DNA of 20,378 nt from Gp13-AA77 sp036521995 (GTDB lineage: Bacteria; Acidobacteriota; Terriglobia; UBA7540), in the NCBI GenBank assembly GCA_036521995.1, contig DATDGR010000252.1, positions 1 through 20,378 of the forward strand. The letters are read 5' to 3'. Under the pieces are notes generated by a model that did not search any database, was not told the DNA's origin, and saw nothing but the letters and a program-made list of their open reading frames with translations. The number at the start of each line of letters is the position of its first letter. Positions within the stretch are counted from its first letter, which is position 1. Of the stretch, positions 1 through 7,451 are shown piece after piece. The translations under genes were made by a program, and so were the position numbers.

Positions 1-1992
1 GCAGAAGAGTGCCGGAAAGGTGGCAGACCTGCGGCGCTGTTGAGCCAGGCCTTTTGGAGGCGGGAGTTTGCCTCCAACCCGGCGATCGTTGGGCAGGCAA
101 TCACGGTCAACGGAGAGCCGGTTACGATCGTCGGCGTTCTCCCGGCCAGCTTCGATTTCGGTTCGGTTTTCTCGCCGGGAATGAACGTGGATCTCTATGT
201 CCCGGCGATCATGGATTTCTGGCGCACCTGGGGGAATACTCTGGCGCCCGTCGGCCGCCTCAAACCCGGAGTGTCGGTGACGCAGGCACAAGCAGAAGCA
301 AATGTCCTGTTTCCACAACTCAAGGCCGCACACCCGGACTGGTTTGAGGATTACAAGTCGACCCTCACTGCCCTCAGCGACCATGTCAGCGGCAAGTTGC
401 GCCGTTCGTTGATCGTGCTTTGGCTCGCAGTGGGTCTCATTCTACTTATCGTCTGCGTCAATCTGTCGAATCTCTTGCTCGCTCGTGGAGCGACGCGAAG
501 CAAGGAATTCGCCATGCGGAGCGCTCTCGGAGCAGGCCGGGCGCGGCTGATTCGCCTACTGCTGACCGAGAGCCTGGTGCTGGCGAGTGGCGGCGCGACG
601 CTCGGTCTGGGCTTCGCCTTCGCCGCCACCACGTATCTGGCCCATCAGGGATCGATTGCGCTTCCACTGCTCAGCAGCATAACCGTGGACCGTACGGCGC
701 TTGCCTGGACGCTGCTCATCGCCGTGGCGGCTGCCGTTCTTTTCGGACTCGCGCCTGCTTTCAAAATGTCGGGCGGCAATCTGCAGGAAGCTCTCAAAGA
801 CGCCGGACCTGGCATGAGCCAAGGAAGAAAGCACGAGCGCCTGCGCGCCACCCTGGTGATCTCGGAAGTCGCCCTGGCTTGCGTCCTCCTGATCGGCGCC
901 GGCCTGCTCCTGCGGAGTTTTCTCCGCGTGCTGGACGTGGATTTGGGATTCCAGCCCAGCCATGCCGCCGCCATCAAGCTGGACTACGACGACGGAGGCA
1001 GTCCCGCCCGCCGTGGCGCGATGCTGCAGGAGGTCCTCCGGCGCGTCGGCATGATCCCGGGCATTGAGTCTGCCGGCGTCGCCGACATGCTTCCGCTGGA
1101 CCGCAATCGCAGTTGGGGATTCATCGCGAAGGGAAGCGTTTACGACAAGAAGAAGCGTCACGGCGCTTTCGTCTATGTCGTGACGCCCGGCTATCTCGGC
1201 ACCATGGGCATGCGCTTGTTGGAGGGCCGCGACTTTAGCTGGCACGATCAACCCGACAGTGAGCCCGTCATCATCATCAATCAGGCCGCGGCGCGGCAAG
1301 AGTGGCCTGACCTGGATCCGATAGGGCGCCTCGCCTACGGAATCGGACGTGGCGAGACCCGGGTCGTGGGCCTGATTTCAGACGTTCGAGAGAGCAGCCT
1401 GGAAGATGCGTCCAGCGCGCAGGTCTACATCCCCATGACTCAGGCCGGGCCCGAAGGTTCGGAACTGGTGGTGCGCACGAAGCTTCCGCCTGATGTGCTG
1501 GCTTCGATTGTGATGCGAACGCTGCGTTCGATCAATCCGGGGCAGCCCGCCAACGAATTTCGGCCGATCCAGCAGATCGTGGATCACGCCGTCTCGCCTC
1601 GCCATTTCTTCGTCGTGCTGGTCGCCTCTTTTGCCGCCCTGGGCTTGATTCTCGCTTCGCTTGGGATCTACGGCGTGATTTCTTATTCGGTGATGCGGCA
1701 GACACAAGAGATCGGCATCCGCATGGCCCTCGGCGCGACCGCAGCCAAAGTGCAGTTCGGCATCATTCGAAACACTTTGCGGCTGGCTCTCGTCGGGATC
1801 GCGTTGGGAACGGCAGCGTCATTCGCCGTCGCCAAGGGCATTGCCTCACTACTGTTCGGAACCGAACCCACGGATCCCGCGACTTTCGCGGGCATGATTC
1901 TGTTGCTGAGTGCGGTGGCATTTGTGGCCGGATATGTTCCTGCGCGCCGCGCCGCGCGCATCGACCCGATGGTTGCGCTGCGCAGCAATTGA
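1..1992 (+). CDS. ADOP-family ABC permease, 5' end outside window
   Basis: The reading frame is open from base 1, so the N-terminus lies upstream; about 663 residues are visible. It resembles the acidobacterial duplicated orphan permeases (ADOP), which carry two FtsX/MacB-type permease halves. The first periplasmic MacB-like segment has the family pattern LLSQAFWRREFASNPAIVG followed by VTIVGVLPASFDF. The first permease half spans about 410-800, with the ALGAGRARLIRLLLTESLV motif. The second half has EIGIRMALGA near 1710 and ends with the usual PARRAARIDPMVALR tail. Hydrophobic helices occur near 410-480, 560-640 and 710-760, with a single one near 860-920, then near 1610-1690, 1780-1850 and 1890-1940. 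ADOP proteins are presumed inner-membrane efflux or mechanotransmission permeases, but the substrate is unknown. No ATPase gene is adjacent. The next gene is a paralogue 69 bp downstream. Confidence 0.9.
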   Translation, partial: AEECRKGGRPAALLSQAFWRREFASNPAIVGQAITVNGEPVTIVGVLPASFDFGSVFSPGMNVDLYVPAIMDFWRTWGNTLAPVGRLKPGVSVTQAQAEANVLFPQLKAAHPDWFEDYKSTLTALSDHVSGKLRRSLIVLWLAVGLILLIVCVNLSNLLLARGATRSKEFAMRSALGAGRARLIRLLLTESLVLASGGATLGLGFAFAATTYLAHQGSIALPLLSSITVDRTALAWTLLIAVAAAVLFGLAPAFKMSGGNLQEALKDAGPGMSQGRKHERLRATLVISEVALACVLLIGAGLLLRSFLRVLDVDLGFQPSHAAAIKLDYDDGGSPARRGAMLQEVLRRVGMIPGIESAGVADMLPLDRNRSWGFIAKGSVYDKKKRHGAFVYVVTPGYLGTMGMRLLEGRDFSWHDQPDSEPVIIINQAAARQEWPDLDPIGRLAYGIGRGETRVVGLISDVRESSLEDASSAQVYIPMTQAGPEGSELVVRTKLPPDVLASIVMRTLRSINPGQPANEFRPIQQIVDHAVSPRHFFVVLVASFAALGLILASLGIYGVISYSVMRQTQEIGIRMALGATAAKVQFGIIRNTLRLALVGIALGTAASFAVAKGIASLLFGTEPTDPATFAGMILLLSAVAFVAGYVPARRAARIDPMVALRSN

Positions 1993-2061
1993 CGAGAGGT
2001 TCGTAATTTAGCCCGTGCGGTATCCGCCGCGCGCTGGCGATGCAGGAGCAAGGGGTACGCA

Positions 2062-4713
2062 ATGATCGACAGACTTCGTCAGGCCATGAATCGTCTCCGC
2101 GCCTTTTTCCGCAAGGAGCCACTTGATCACGAACTCGACACCGAAATGGCTTCGCATCTCGAATTGGCAATCGAGGAAAACATGCGGCGCGGCCTCTCCC
2201 TCGAGGAAGCCCGCCGCCAGACCCTAATTCGCTTCGGTGGAGTCGAGCAAGCGAAGGAGCAGCATCGCCAAGCGCGGGGATTGCCGGCGCTCGACATCCT
2301 GCTGCAGGACCTTCGCTTTGCGTTCCGGCAGTTGCGGAAAAATCCGGGATTCACCGGCACCGCCATTCTGATCCTTGCCCTCGGCATCGGCGCCACCGTG
2401 GCCATCTTTGCCTTTGCGGATGCGGCGCTGATCAAGCCGTTGCCCTACCCGAACCCCGCCCGGCTGGTCGGCGTCACCGAAAGTGTCGCGCTGTTTCCGC
2501 GCGCCAACCTTTCGTATCCTGACTACTTCGATTGGAAGAGGCTCAACAAAGTCTTCAGTTCGATGGACGTATGGAGCGGAACTGGTTACCTGCTGAGGAC
2601 CCCTTCAGGCACCCAACCGGTGCTTGCCACTCGAGTGAGCGATGGGTTCTTCCGCACGCTCGGCATTGTTCCGATGCTCGGACGTGACTTCTACTCTGGC
2701 GAGGATCTGCCGGACGCGCCTCACACCTTGATGCTGAGCTACAGGGCGTGGCAGAAGTGGTTCGGGGGAAGACACGATGTGATAGGCCAGGCGGTTACGC
2801 TCAGTGGTGTTTCGTATACCGTCATCGGAGTGCTGCCGCGGGAGTTTCAATTCGCTCCCAGAGGGGATGCAGCGTTCTGGACGACACTTCACGCTTCGGG
2901 TTCCTGTGACCTCAGGAGAAGCTGCCACAGTCTCGACGGAATAGCGCGGCTCAAGGATGGCGTGTCCGTGCAAACAGCGTTGGCGGATATGACGTCGATT
3001 GCGGCCGAGCTCGAAAGGCAGTATCCCGATTCCAATCGCGGCCAGGGCGCGAGTGTCGTACCTCTCGCCGAAGTGATTGTAGGAGATATCCGTCCCATCC
3101 TGCTGGTGTTGCTCGGCGGAGCCGGACTGTTGCTGCTGATCGCCTGCGTCAATGTCACCAGCCTGCTGCTGGCGCGCTCTGAGAGCCGCAAGCGCGAAAT
3201 CGCCGTCCGCGGCGCGCTGGGCGCATCGCGGGCGAGACTGGTACGCCAATTCGCCACCGAAGGGCTGGTGCTGGTAGTGGCCGGCAGTGTGCTGGGCTTG
3301 CTGTCGGCCGGCTGGGCCATGCAACTCCTCACCAGGCTCATCCCGCCGTATATGATGGCCGGAATGCCGTACCTTCAGGACCTTGGTTTGAATTTCCACA
3401 TTGTGGCCTTCGCGTGCGCCATCGCCCTGGTCACCGCAGTACTGTTCGCCATCACTCCCACCTTGCGCGTGTCACTCTCTGAGGTGCGAGAGGGTCTGGC
3501 TGAAGGCGGTCGCGGTTCGGCGGGAACCCTGTGGCGCCGCTTCGGCTCGAACCTGGTGGTGGTGGAACTGGCCATCGCGATGGTACTACTGGTGGGCGCG
3601 GGATTGCTCGGCAAGAGCTTCTACCGTCTGCTCCATGTGGACCTCGGATTCCAGCCCGATCATCTGGCTACGCTGCAGGTGGCGGTGCCACAGGTCAGCT
3701 ATGGAAAAGATGAGCAGGTGGTTGCGCTGGGTCGGCAGATCGTAAGCCGCGTCGCCAGCCTGCCCGGCATAAAGTCGGCCGGCATCGCCAGCCGGATACC
3801 CCTGAGCGGCAATGGCAACACAGACTGGATCAGGTTTGTGGGCCGGCCGTACAACGGGACGCACAATGAAGTGAACGAACGGCAGGTGAGCTCCGCGTAT
3901 TTCACCACCCTGCAGGCAAGGCTGCTGCGCGGCCGTTTCTTTACCGATGCCGAGGATGCATCGAAGCCCAACGTCACTGTCATTAACCAGGCATTTAAAA
4001 GAAAATACTTCCCCGGTGAAGATCCGATCGGCAAACGGTTCGGCGACACCGACCTGTCGCCCAAGTCGATCAAGGAAATCATCGGCGTGGTGGACGATAT
4101 CAGAGAAGGCTCGCTCGATTCAGAGGTCTGGCCGGCGGAATACCTCCCCTTTGACCAGAGTCCCGACACCTTTTTTGCTGTCGTCGCCCGGACGTCCCAG
4201 GCCGAGGCGTCGGTGCTTCCAGCGCTGGTCAGCGCCATCCATGAGATAGACCCGGGCATCGGCACAGCCAGCGAACAGACCATGACCGAAAGAGCCGACG
4301 ACTCCCAAACCGCGTATCTGCACCGTTCCTCAGCCTGGCTGGTGGGAGGCTTCGCCGCTCTGGCATTGCTGCTGTGCGTGGTCGGACTCTATGGAGTGAT
4401 CGCTTACTCAGTGAGCCAGAGAACCCGCGAGATCGGAGTTCGCATGGCTCTTGGCGCCGAGCGCAGAACCGTATATCAGCTTGTCCTGAAAGAGGCGGGA
4501 TGGCTGATCGCTTTGGGCATTGTCATCGGTCTCGTCTGTTCGGTGGCTGCGGCGGCCTTGATGCGCGGGATGCTCTTCGGCACCGAGGCGTGGGATGCGC
4601 CAACGTTAGCCGCGGTCGCTGCGGTCCTAGCCATCTCGGCCCTACTGGCGAGCTTTATCCCAGCGCGCCGCGCTGCCTCGGTCGACCCTGTCGAAGCGTT
4701 GCGTGCTGAATGA
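2062..4713 (+). CDS. ADOP-family ABC permease with N-terminal prefix domain
   Basis: This is a complete 883-residue paralogue of the preceding gene. Residues 1-75 form a soluble, charged helical domain of the permease-prefix type common on ADOP proteins (RLRAFFRKEPLDHELDTEM, then EEARRQTLIRFGG). A first membrane helix follows at about 98-120, then a MacB-like periplasmic domain with VIGVLPREFQF. The first FtsX core contains EIAVRGALGASRARLV, and a second complete half ends with REIGVRMALGAERRTV and PARRAASVDPVEALRAE. The ATG has an AAGGGG Shine-Dalgarno 7 nt upstream, with AGGAG a little further up. It lies 69 bp after the upstream ADOP gene and is probably co-transcribed. The ADOP assignment is strong; transported substrate and partner ATPase cannot be told from the sequence. 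Confidence 0.93.
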   Translation: MIDRLRQAMNRLRAFFRKEPLDHELDTEMASHLELAIEENMRRGLSLEEARRQTLIRFGGVEQAKEQHRQARGLPALDILLQDLRFAFRQLRKNPGFTGTAILILALGIGATVAIFAFADAALIKPLPYPNPARLVGVTESVALFPRANLSYPDYFDWKRLNKVFSSMDVWSGTGYLLRTPSGTQPVLATRVSDGFFRTLGIVPMLGRDFYSGEDLPDAPHTLMLSYRAWQKWFGGRHDVIGQAVTLSGVSYTVIGVLPREFQFAPRGDAAFWTTLHASGSCDLRRSCHSLDGIARLKDGVSVQTALADMTSIAAELERQYPDSNRGQGASVVPLAEVIVGDIRPILLVLLGGAGLLLLIACVNVTSLLLARSESRKREIAVRGALGASRARLVRQFATEGLVLVVAGSVLGLLSAGWAMQLLTRLIPPYMMAGMPYLQDLGLNFHIVAFACAIALVTAVLFAITPTLRVSLSEVREGLAEGGRGSAGTLWRRFGSNLVVVELAIAMVLLVGAGLLGKSFYRLLHVDLGFQPDHLATLQVAVPQVSYGKDEQVVALGRQIVSRVASLPGIKSAGIASRIPLSGNGNTDWIRFVGRPYNGTHNEVNERQVSSAYFTTLQARLLRGRFFTDAEDASKPNVTVINQAFKRKYFPGEDPIGKRFGDTDLSPKSIKEIIGVVDDIREGSLDSEVWPAEYLPFDQSPDTFFAVVARTSQAEASVLPALVSAIHEIDPGIGTASEQTMTERADDSQTAYLHRSSAWLVGGFAALALLLCVVGLYGVIAYSVSQRTREIGVRMALGAERRTVYQLVLKEAGWLIALGIVIGLVCSVAAAALMRGMLFGTEAWDAPTLAAVAAVLAISALLASFIPARRAASVDPVEALRAE

Positions 4714-4722
4714 CGCTTTCCG

Positions 4723-4741
4723 GGTTTTCTCGTAGGAAACC
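4723..4741 (+). terminator. weak hairpin after ADOP pair, possible terminator
   Basis: GGTTTTCT and AGGAAACC pair as an 8-bp stem (one G-U) around a 3-nt loop, 10 nt after the ADOP stop codon. No T tract follows, so this is only a possible, non-classical terminator. Confidence 0.25.
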
Positions 4742-4770
4742 GAGGCAGTCATTGCGGTGATTTGATACCC

Positions 4771-4799
4771 TTGACATACATAAGCACCTGGTATATACG
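4771..4799 (+). promoter_or_regulatory. sigma70-like promoter
   Basis: A perfect TTGACA (4771-4776) is followed after 17 bp by TATACG (4794-4799), with TATATA in an overlapping register. The expected start site falls near 4806, at the left arm of the inverted repeat just downstream. It reads toward the doubtful ORF at 4860 and the decayed gene at 5200. Confidence 0.55.
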
Positions 4800-4803
4800 T
4801 TGG

Positions 4804-4837
4804 ACTAGGGTCGCTGTCGACGCTGCCCGACCCTAGT
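4804..4837 (+). promoter_or_regulatory. 10-bp inverted repeat at predicted transcript 5' end
   Basis: ACTAGGGTCG (4804-4813) and CGACCCTAGT (4828-4837) are perfect inverted copies around a 14-nt loop that itself contains GTCGAC. It starts where transcription from the TTGACA/TATACG promoter should start, so it may be an operator or a 5' UTR stem-loop. No T tract follows, so it is not a classical terminator. Confidence 0.45.
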
Positions 4838-4859
4838 GAGGATCAAGGGGCTCTTATAG

Positions 4860-5057
4860 ATGACGATGGCTGCACCTTCACTCAACCCGGCACCCGATTC
4901 GCGCCGCCCCAAACCCGTTCGGATGACCTTGGCCAACCGGCTCCAGCAGCCGGCCAACGCTGAAGTGCACCTGGTCATCAGCGCTGAGACCCCCCCGGGG
5001 GGTCGATATTTCGTTTTCGAACCTAAACTAATAAGCTACTGTAATTATTATATTTAA
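4860..5057 (+). CDS. short ORF of unknown function, doubtful
   Basis: This is a 65-codon ORF beginning ATGACGATG, with a weak AAGGGG 9 nt upstream and a good promoter about 60-90 bp upstream. Its first 45 codons are GC-rich and Pro/Ala/Arg-containing, like local coding DNA. Its last 18 or so codons run through the C7G6 near-palindrome into the AT-rich block, where composition changes sharply. A plausible reading is a gene start interrupted or scrambled at about 4988-5009, leaving a chimeric C-terminus. I recognise no family. It may be non-coding. Confidence 0.25.
   Translation: MTMAAPSLNPAPDSRRPKPVRMTLANRLQQPANAEVHLVISAETPPGGRYFVFEPKLISYCNYYI
4988..5004. repeat. GC-only near-palindrome at composition break
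   Basis: GACCCCCCCGGGGGGTC has seven C and six G, a palindrome apart from one base. It sits 4 bp before the left inverted repeat of the AT-rich block and marks an abrupt change from GC-rich to AT-rich sequence. Such a stretch is also a common place for polymerase slippage or assembly error. Confidence 0.6.
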
Positions 5058-5161
5058 ATTCAAAATTTGCGGACAGTAGCGCCAATTTATTTTGAGACGA
5101 ACCCAAACTTGTGACCGACAGATTCAAAATACGTAAGCCGGTCAAAGACGCGAAAACGAAA
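5009..5161. repeat. AT-rich block bounded by 11-bp inverted repeats
   Basis: TTTCGTTTTCG (5009-5019) and CGAAAACGAAA (5151-5161) are perfect inverted repeats enclosing about 130 bp of distinctly AT-rich DNA in a GC-rich neighbourhood. Inside are an 8-bp inverted pair, GCTACTGT (5035-5042) and ACAGTAGC (5073-5080), plus two sets of direct repeats: CGAACCTAAACT (5018-5029) versus CGAACCCAAACT (5098-5109), and ATTCAAAAT at 5058-5066 and 5122-5130. No clear target-site duplication flanks the arms and no transposase is encoded. It resembles a miniature inverted-repeat element or a structured regulatory block; identity is unproven. Confidence 0.4.
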
Positions 5162-5199
5162 CAACCCGTCAGGCCGGGTACCAATGGGGCGGGTCCGCG

Positions 5200-6248
5200 G
5201 TGACTCTGCCGGCCAACGATTTCAACGAAAAGTACGCTGCGATTGACGGAAAGGGGATCGGGGAATCGATCACCAGTCCGACTGCTAGCCAGTGGGACAC
5301 CATCCTCAACGCTGCCATGAAGAATATCTCCGGCACTGCGTATCCGACCGGCGGAACCACGACCGGCGTGTATCTTCCCTACTCGTCGATCAGCGGCACG
5401 AATACCATCACGGGGGGCGGGATTTATGTGGAAGGCGATGCCTCCTCTGTCCAGTTGTCCACTGGAACCGACAGTTCCGGAAATTCCACTCAGATTTACA
5501 CGATCACGCAAGGCGCCACGACCACGACCGTTACCACCGATATTGGCGCCAACACGACCACCGTTCACTCCGCCAGCAGCACGCTGACTCTGGCCGGCGT
5601 GCCATCGAACTTGAATAACAGCCCGGCGACGCCGGCTACCATGCTTTACGTGGATGGCAACATTGGAAACAGCAGTGGCACGGGCACGGGCCTGAGCGGC
5701 CCGGGGCAGGGAGTGGCTGCCATTCAGGACGGGGCGGCCGTAACCGTCACTGCCAAGAGCAACATCACGATCACTGGAGATATTCTCTACAAGACCGAGC
5801 CTGTGACTCTCACGCAAAACCAGACGGTTTCTGGAACCAGTCCGGCCTGCTGTAACGGCGACCCGGCCGATACCCTAATTCCCGGCGCCAACAAGGGCCA
5901 GGCGCTGGGGATTTTCACGGCGACCGGCAACATCGACTTGAATAATCAGCAGAGCAATGGAAACCTGGAGGTCGATGCCAGCATGGCCACCATTTCGACC
6001 GGCGGCAGCGGTGGGTTGACGAACACCGGCAGCGCTATCAACACCCTCAATATCGTCGGCGGGCGCATTCAGAACACGATCCAAAACATTAACACCACCA
6101 CTCGAAACATCTTCTTCGACCGCCGCTACGCCCCCGGAAGCGGCTTGCGCCGCCCTGGTTTCCGTCCACGACCCTGAGCGGCGCTTCCGTGTCGAACACC
6201 ACCGTTCCCTCCGTGCAACGCATAAGCTGGATCACCACACCGCAATAG
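5200..6248 (+). pseudogene. remnant of Thr/Ser/Gly-rich surface or pilus-associated protein
   Basis: The frame from GTG 5200 to the stop at 6175-6177 encodes about 325 residues rich in Thr, Ser, Gly and Asn (TGGTTTGVYLPYSS, ITQGATTTTVTTDIG, QNINTTTRNIFFDRRY). They read like the C-terminal part of long acidobacterial envelope proteins in the DUF4900/PilX-like group. Protein-like sequence extends upstream of the GTG (QWGGSAV) to a stop at 5134-5136, so the N-terminus, expected to hold a pilin-like membrane helix, is missing. Near 6131-6143 the frame breaks. Shifting to the third frame gives LAPPWFPSTTLSG through RISWITTPQ and a stop at 6246-6248, a more natural C-terminus. Loss of one C in the CCCCC run at 6131-6135 would explain this. 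It could be a real decayed gene or a sequencing or assembly fault. The family is inferred from recall of similar proteins. Confidence 0.55.
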
Positions 6249-6305
6249 CGGCCTCGCGGCGCAGTAGGCTTGTGGTTTGGTTCTTTCGGCTCTCTTCCCC
6301 TTGGC

Positions 6306-7382
6306 CTAAAAGAGGTGGAGGTGGAGAGTGAGGTACTTCCTGGGGTTCTTGCGAAACTCCGTTAAGAACTCCTTGAGTGACTCGGAGCTGGCGCTCAAAT
6401 TGTTATACAGCGTCTGATCCGTCGAGAGTTTCCCCAAGGTTCCTGTCCCCTGTTCGATGCGGCCGGTGATCACGTCGACGTGGCCCAGCGTAGAGTTCAT
6501 ACGATCGTAGAGTTGCTTATCGGTCACCAGCTTCCCGAGCGTGCCCTGGCCCTGGTTGATGCTATCCATCAAGGTGTTCATCTTAGCCGTGACATCTTTG
6601 AGCTGATTGTAAGCCGCCGGATCGTTGATGAGCTTCGCCAGGGTTCCCTGACCGTTCTGCACCTGGTCGATCAGCTGATTGAGACGATCGAGCGTGGCCA
6701 CGGTCTTGTTGTAAACGGTGGGGTCTACCATGAACTTGCCAATGGTGCCCTGCCCTTTCTGGACGCCCACGATCAGTGACTGCGCGGCGTCGAGCGTCTG
6801 GTTCATTTTGTTGTAGAAGGTCTCATCATACAACAGCTTGCCGATGGAGCCGCGCCCCTTCGTCATCTGGTTTGTGATGTCGTTCAGCCGCTGGCTCAGC
6901 AGGTTTAGATTGGTCACCACGTCGTTGGCGTTCTTCTCCACTTGCTTGATATCGGCCGCCTGGTTGCTCTGGATCACGCCGCCGTCGGGTATCACCTCCT
7001 GGGCTGGGCTCCCGCGCGAGATGTCAATATAGGCGTCGCCGAGCAGTCCGGCCGTGGTCTGGTTGGCCACGGAGTCCGTGCGGATTTCGCTCTGATACTT
7101 GCGCATGATCTGCAGCACAAGGTCCACCGAGCGCTGAGGGTCCTGGAAGTTCGAAATTCGAATCGCCTTGACCGTGCCGGCCGGAATGCCCGCCAGTTCC
7201 ACCGCCGAACCCGGCCGCAGCCCCTCCGCAGTCGGGAAGTAGGCATGCAGCGTGTACTTGCGGGCAATAAATCCGATCTGGCCGCTGATGAGAATAATGG
7301 CGATGGCCAAGACGATAAGGCTAGCGGTTGCCATAATGCCGACCCGTAGTTGCGCCCATCGGATTTCCTTACGCTGAGGCAT
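6306..7382 (-). CDS. mlaD: MlaD-like MCE-domain lipid-transport protein with five 34-residue repeats
   Basis: This 358-residue protein is the membrane-anchored substrate-binding component of an Mla-type ABC system that moves phospholipids across the envelope. A short cytoplasmic basic start (MPQRKEIRW) is followed by one membrane helix at about 17-35. The MCE domain lies at about 42-122 (YFPTAEGLRPGSAVELAGIP, then TAGLLGDAYIDIS). A helical region follows, then five tandem 34-residue units at 176-345. I chose ATG 7382 because AAGGGA lies 7 nt upstream. A GTG at 7430 would add 16 residues with no family support. It is last in the mlaE-mlaF-mlaD order and begins 69 bp after mlaF ends. The C-terminus is short (HLHLF). 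The MCE assignment is secure; the gene symbol is by analogy. Confidence 0.92.
   Translation of the reverse strand: MPQRKEIRWAQLRVGIMATASLIVLAIAIILISGQIGFIARKYTLHAYFPTAEGLRPGSAVELAGIPAGTVKAIRISNFQDPQRSVDLVLQIMRKYQSEIRTDSVANQTTAGLLGDAYIDISRGSPAQEVIPDGGVIQSNQAADIKQVEKNANDVVTNLNLLSQRLNDITNQMTKGRGSIGKLLYDETFYNKMNQTLDAAQSLIVGVQKGQGTIGKFMVDPTVYNKTVATLDRLNQLIDQVQNGQGTLAKLINDPAAYNQLKDVTAKMNTLMDSINQGQGTLGKLVTDKQLYDRMNSTLGHVDVITGRIEQGTGTLGKLSTDQTLYNNLSASSESLKEFLTEFRKNPRKYLTLHLHLF
6348..6857 (-). repeat. five in-frame 102-bp repeats inside mlaD
   Basis: Residues 176-345 of the MCE protein consist of exactly five 34-residue units, each opening with GxGTLGKL-like sequence (GRGSIGKL, GQGTIGKF, GQGTLAKL, GQGTLGKL, GTGTLGKL). 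About 4 residues later comes D-x-x-x-Y-N/D, then an amphipathic helix. The units have no length variation but have diverged at the DNA level. Confidence 0.9.
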
Positions 7383-7451
7383 GTTCGATTCCCTTTCCGG
7401 AGCGGCGCCGGCCGCTCTTTGAAAGTTCACCTAGGCCAGATCGTTGAACCG

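Noticed and set aside
5009..5161. Integron attC site or CRISPR-like repeat
   Set aside because: No RYYYAAC/GTTRRRY core pair sits at the arms, no integron integrase is present, and the repeats are not regularly spaced as in a CRISPR array.
5023..5817. Minus-strand frame (264 codons) across the AT-rich block and surface-protein remnant
   Set aside because: The plus strand reads as a Thr/Ser/Gly-rich surface protein with a sensible C-terminus. The antisense frame is compositionally odd and motif-free, though its AT-rich end was checked for a gene tail.
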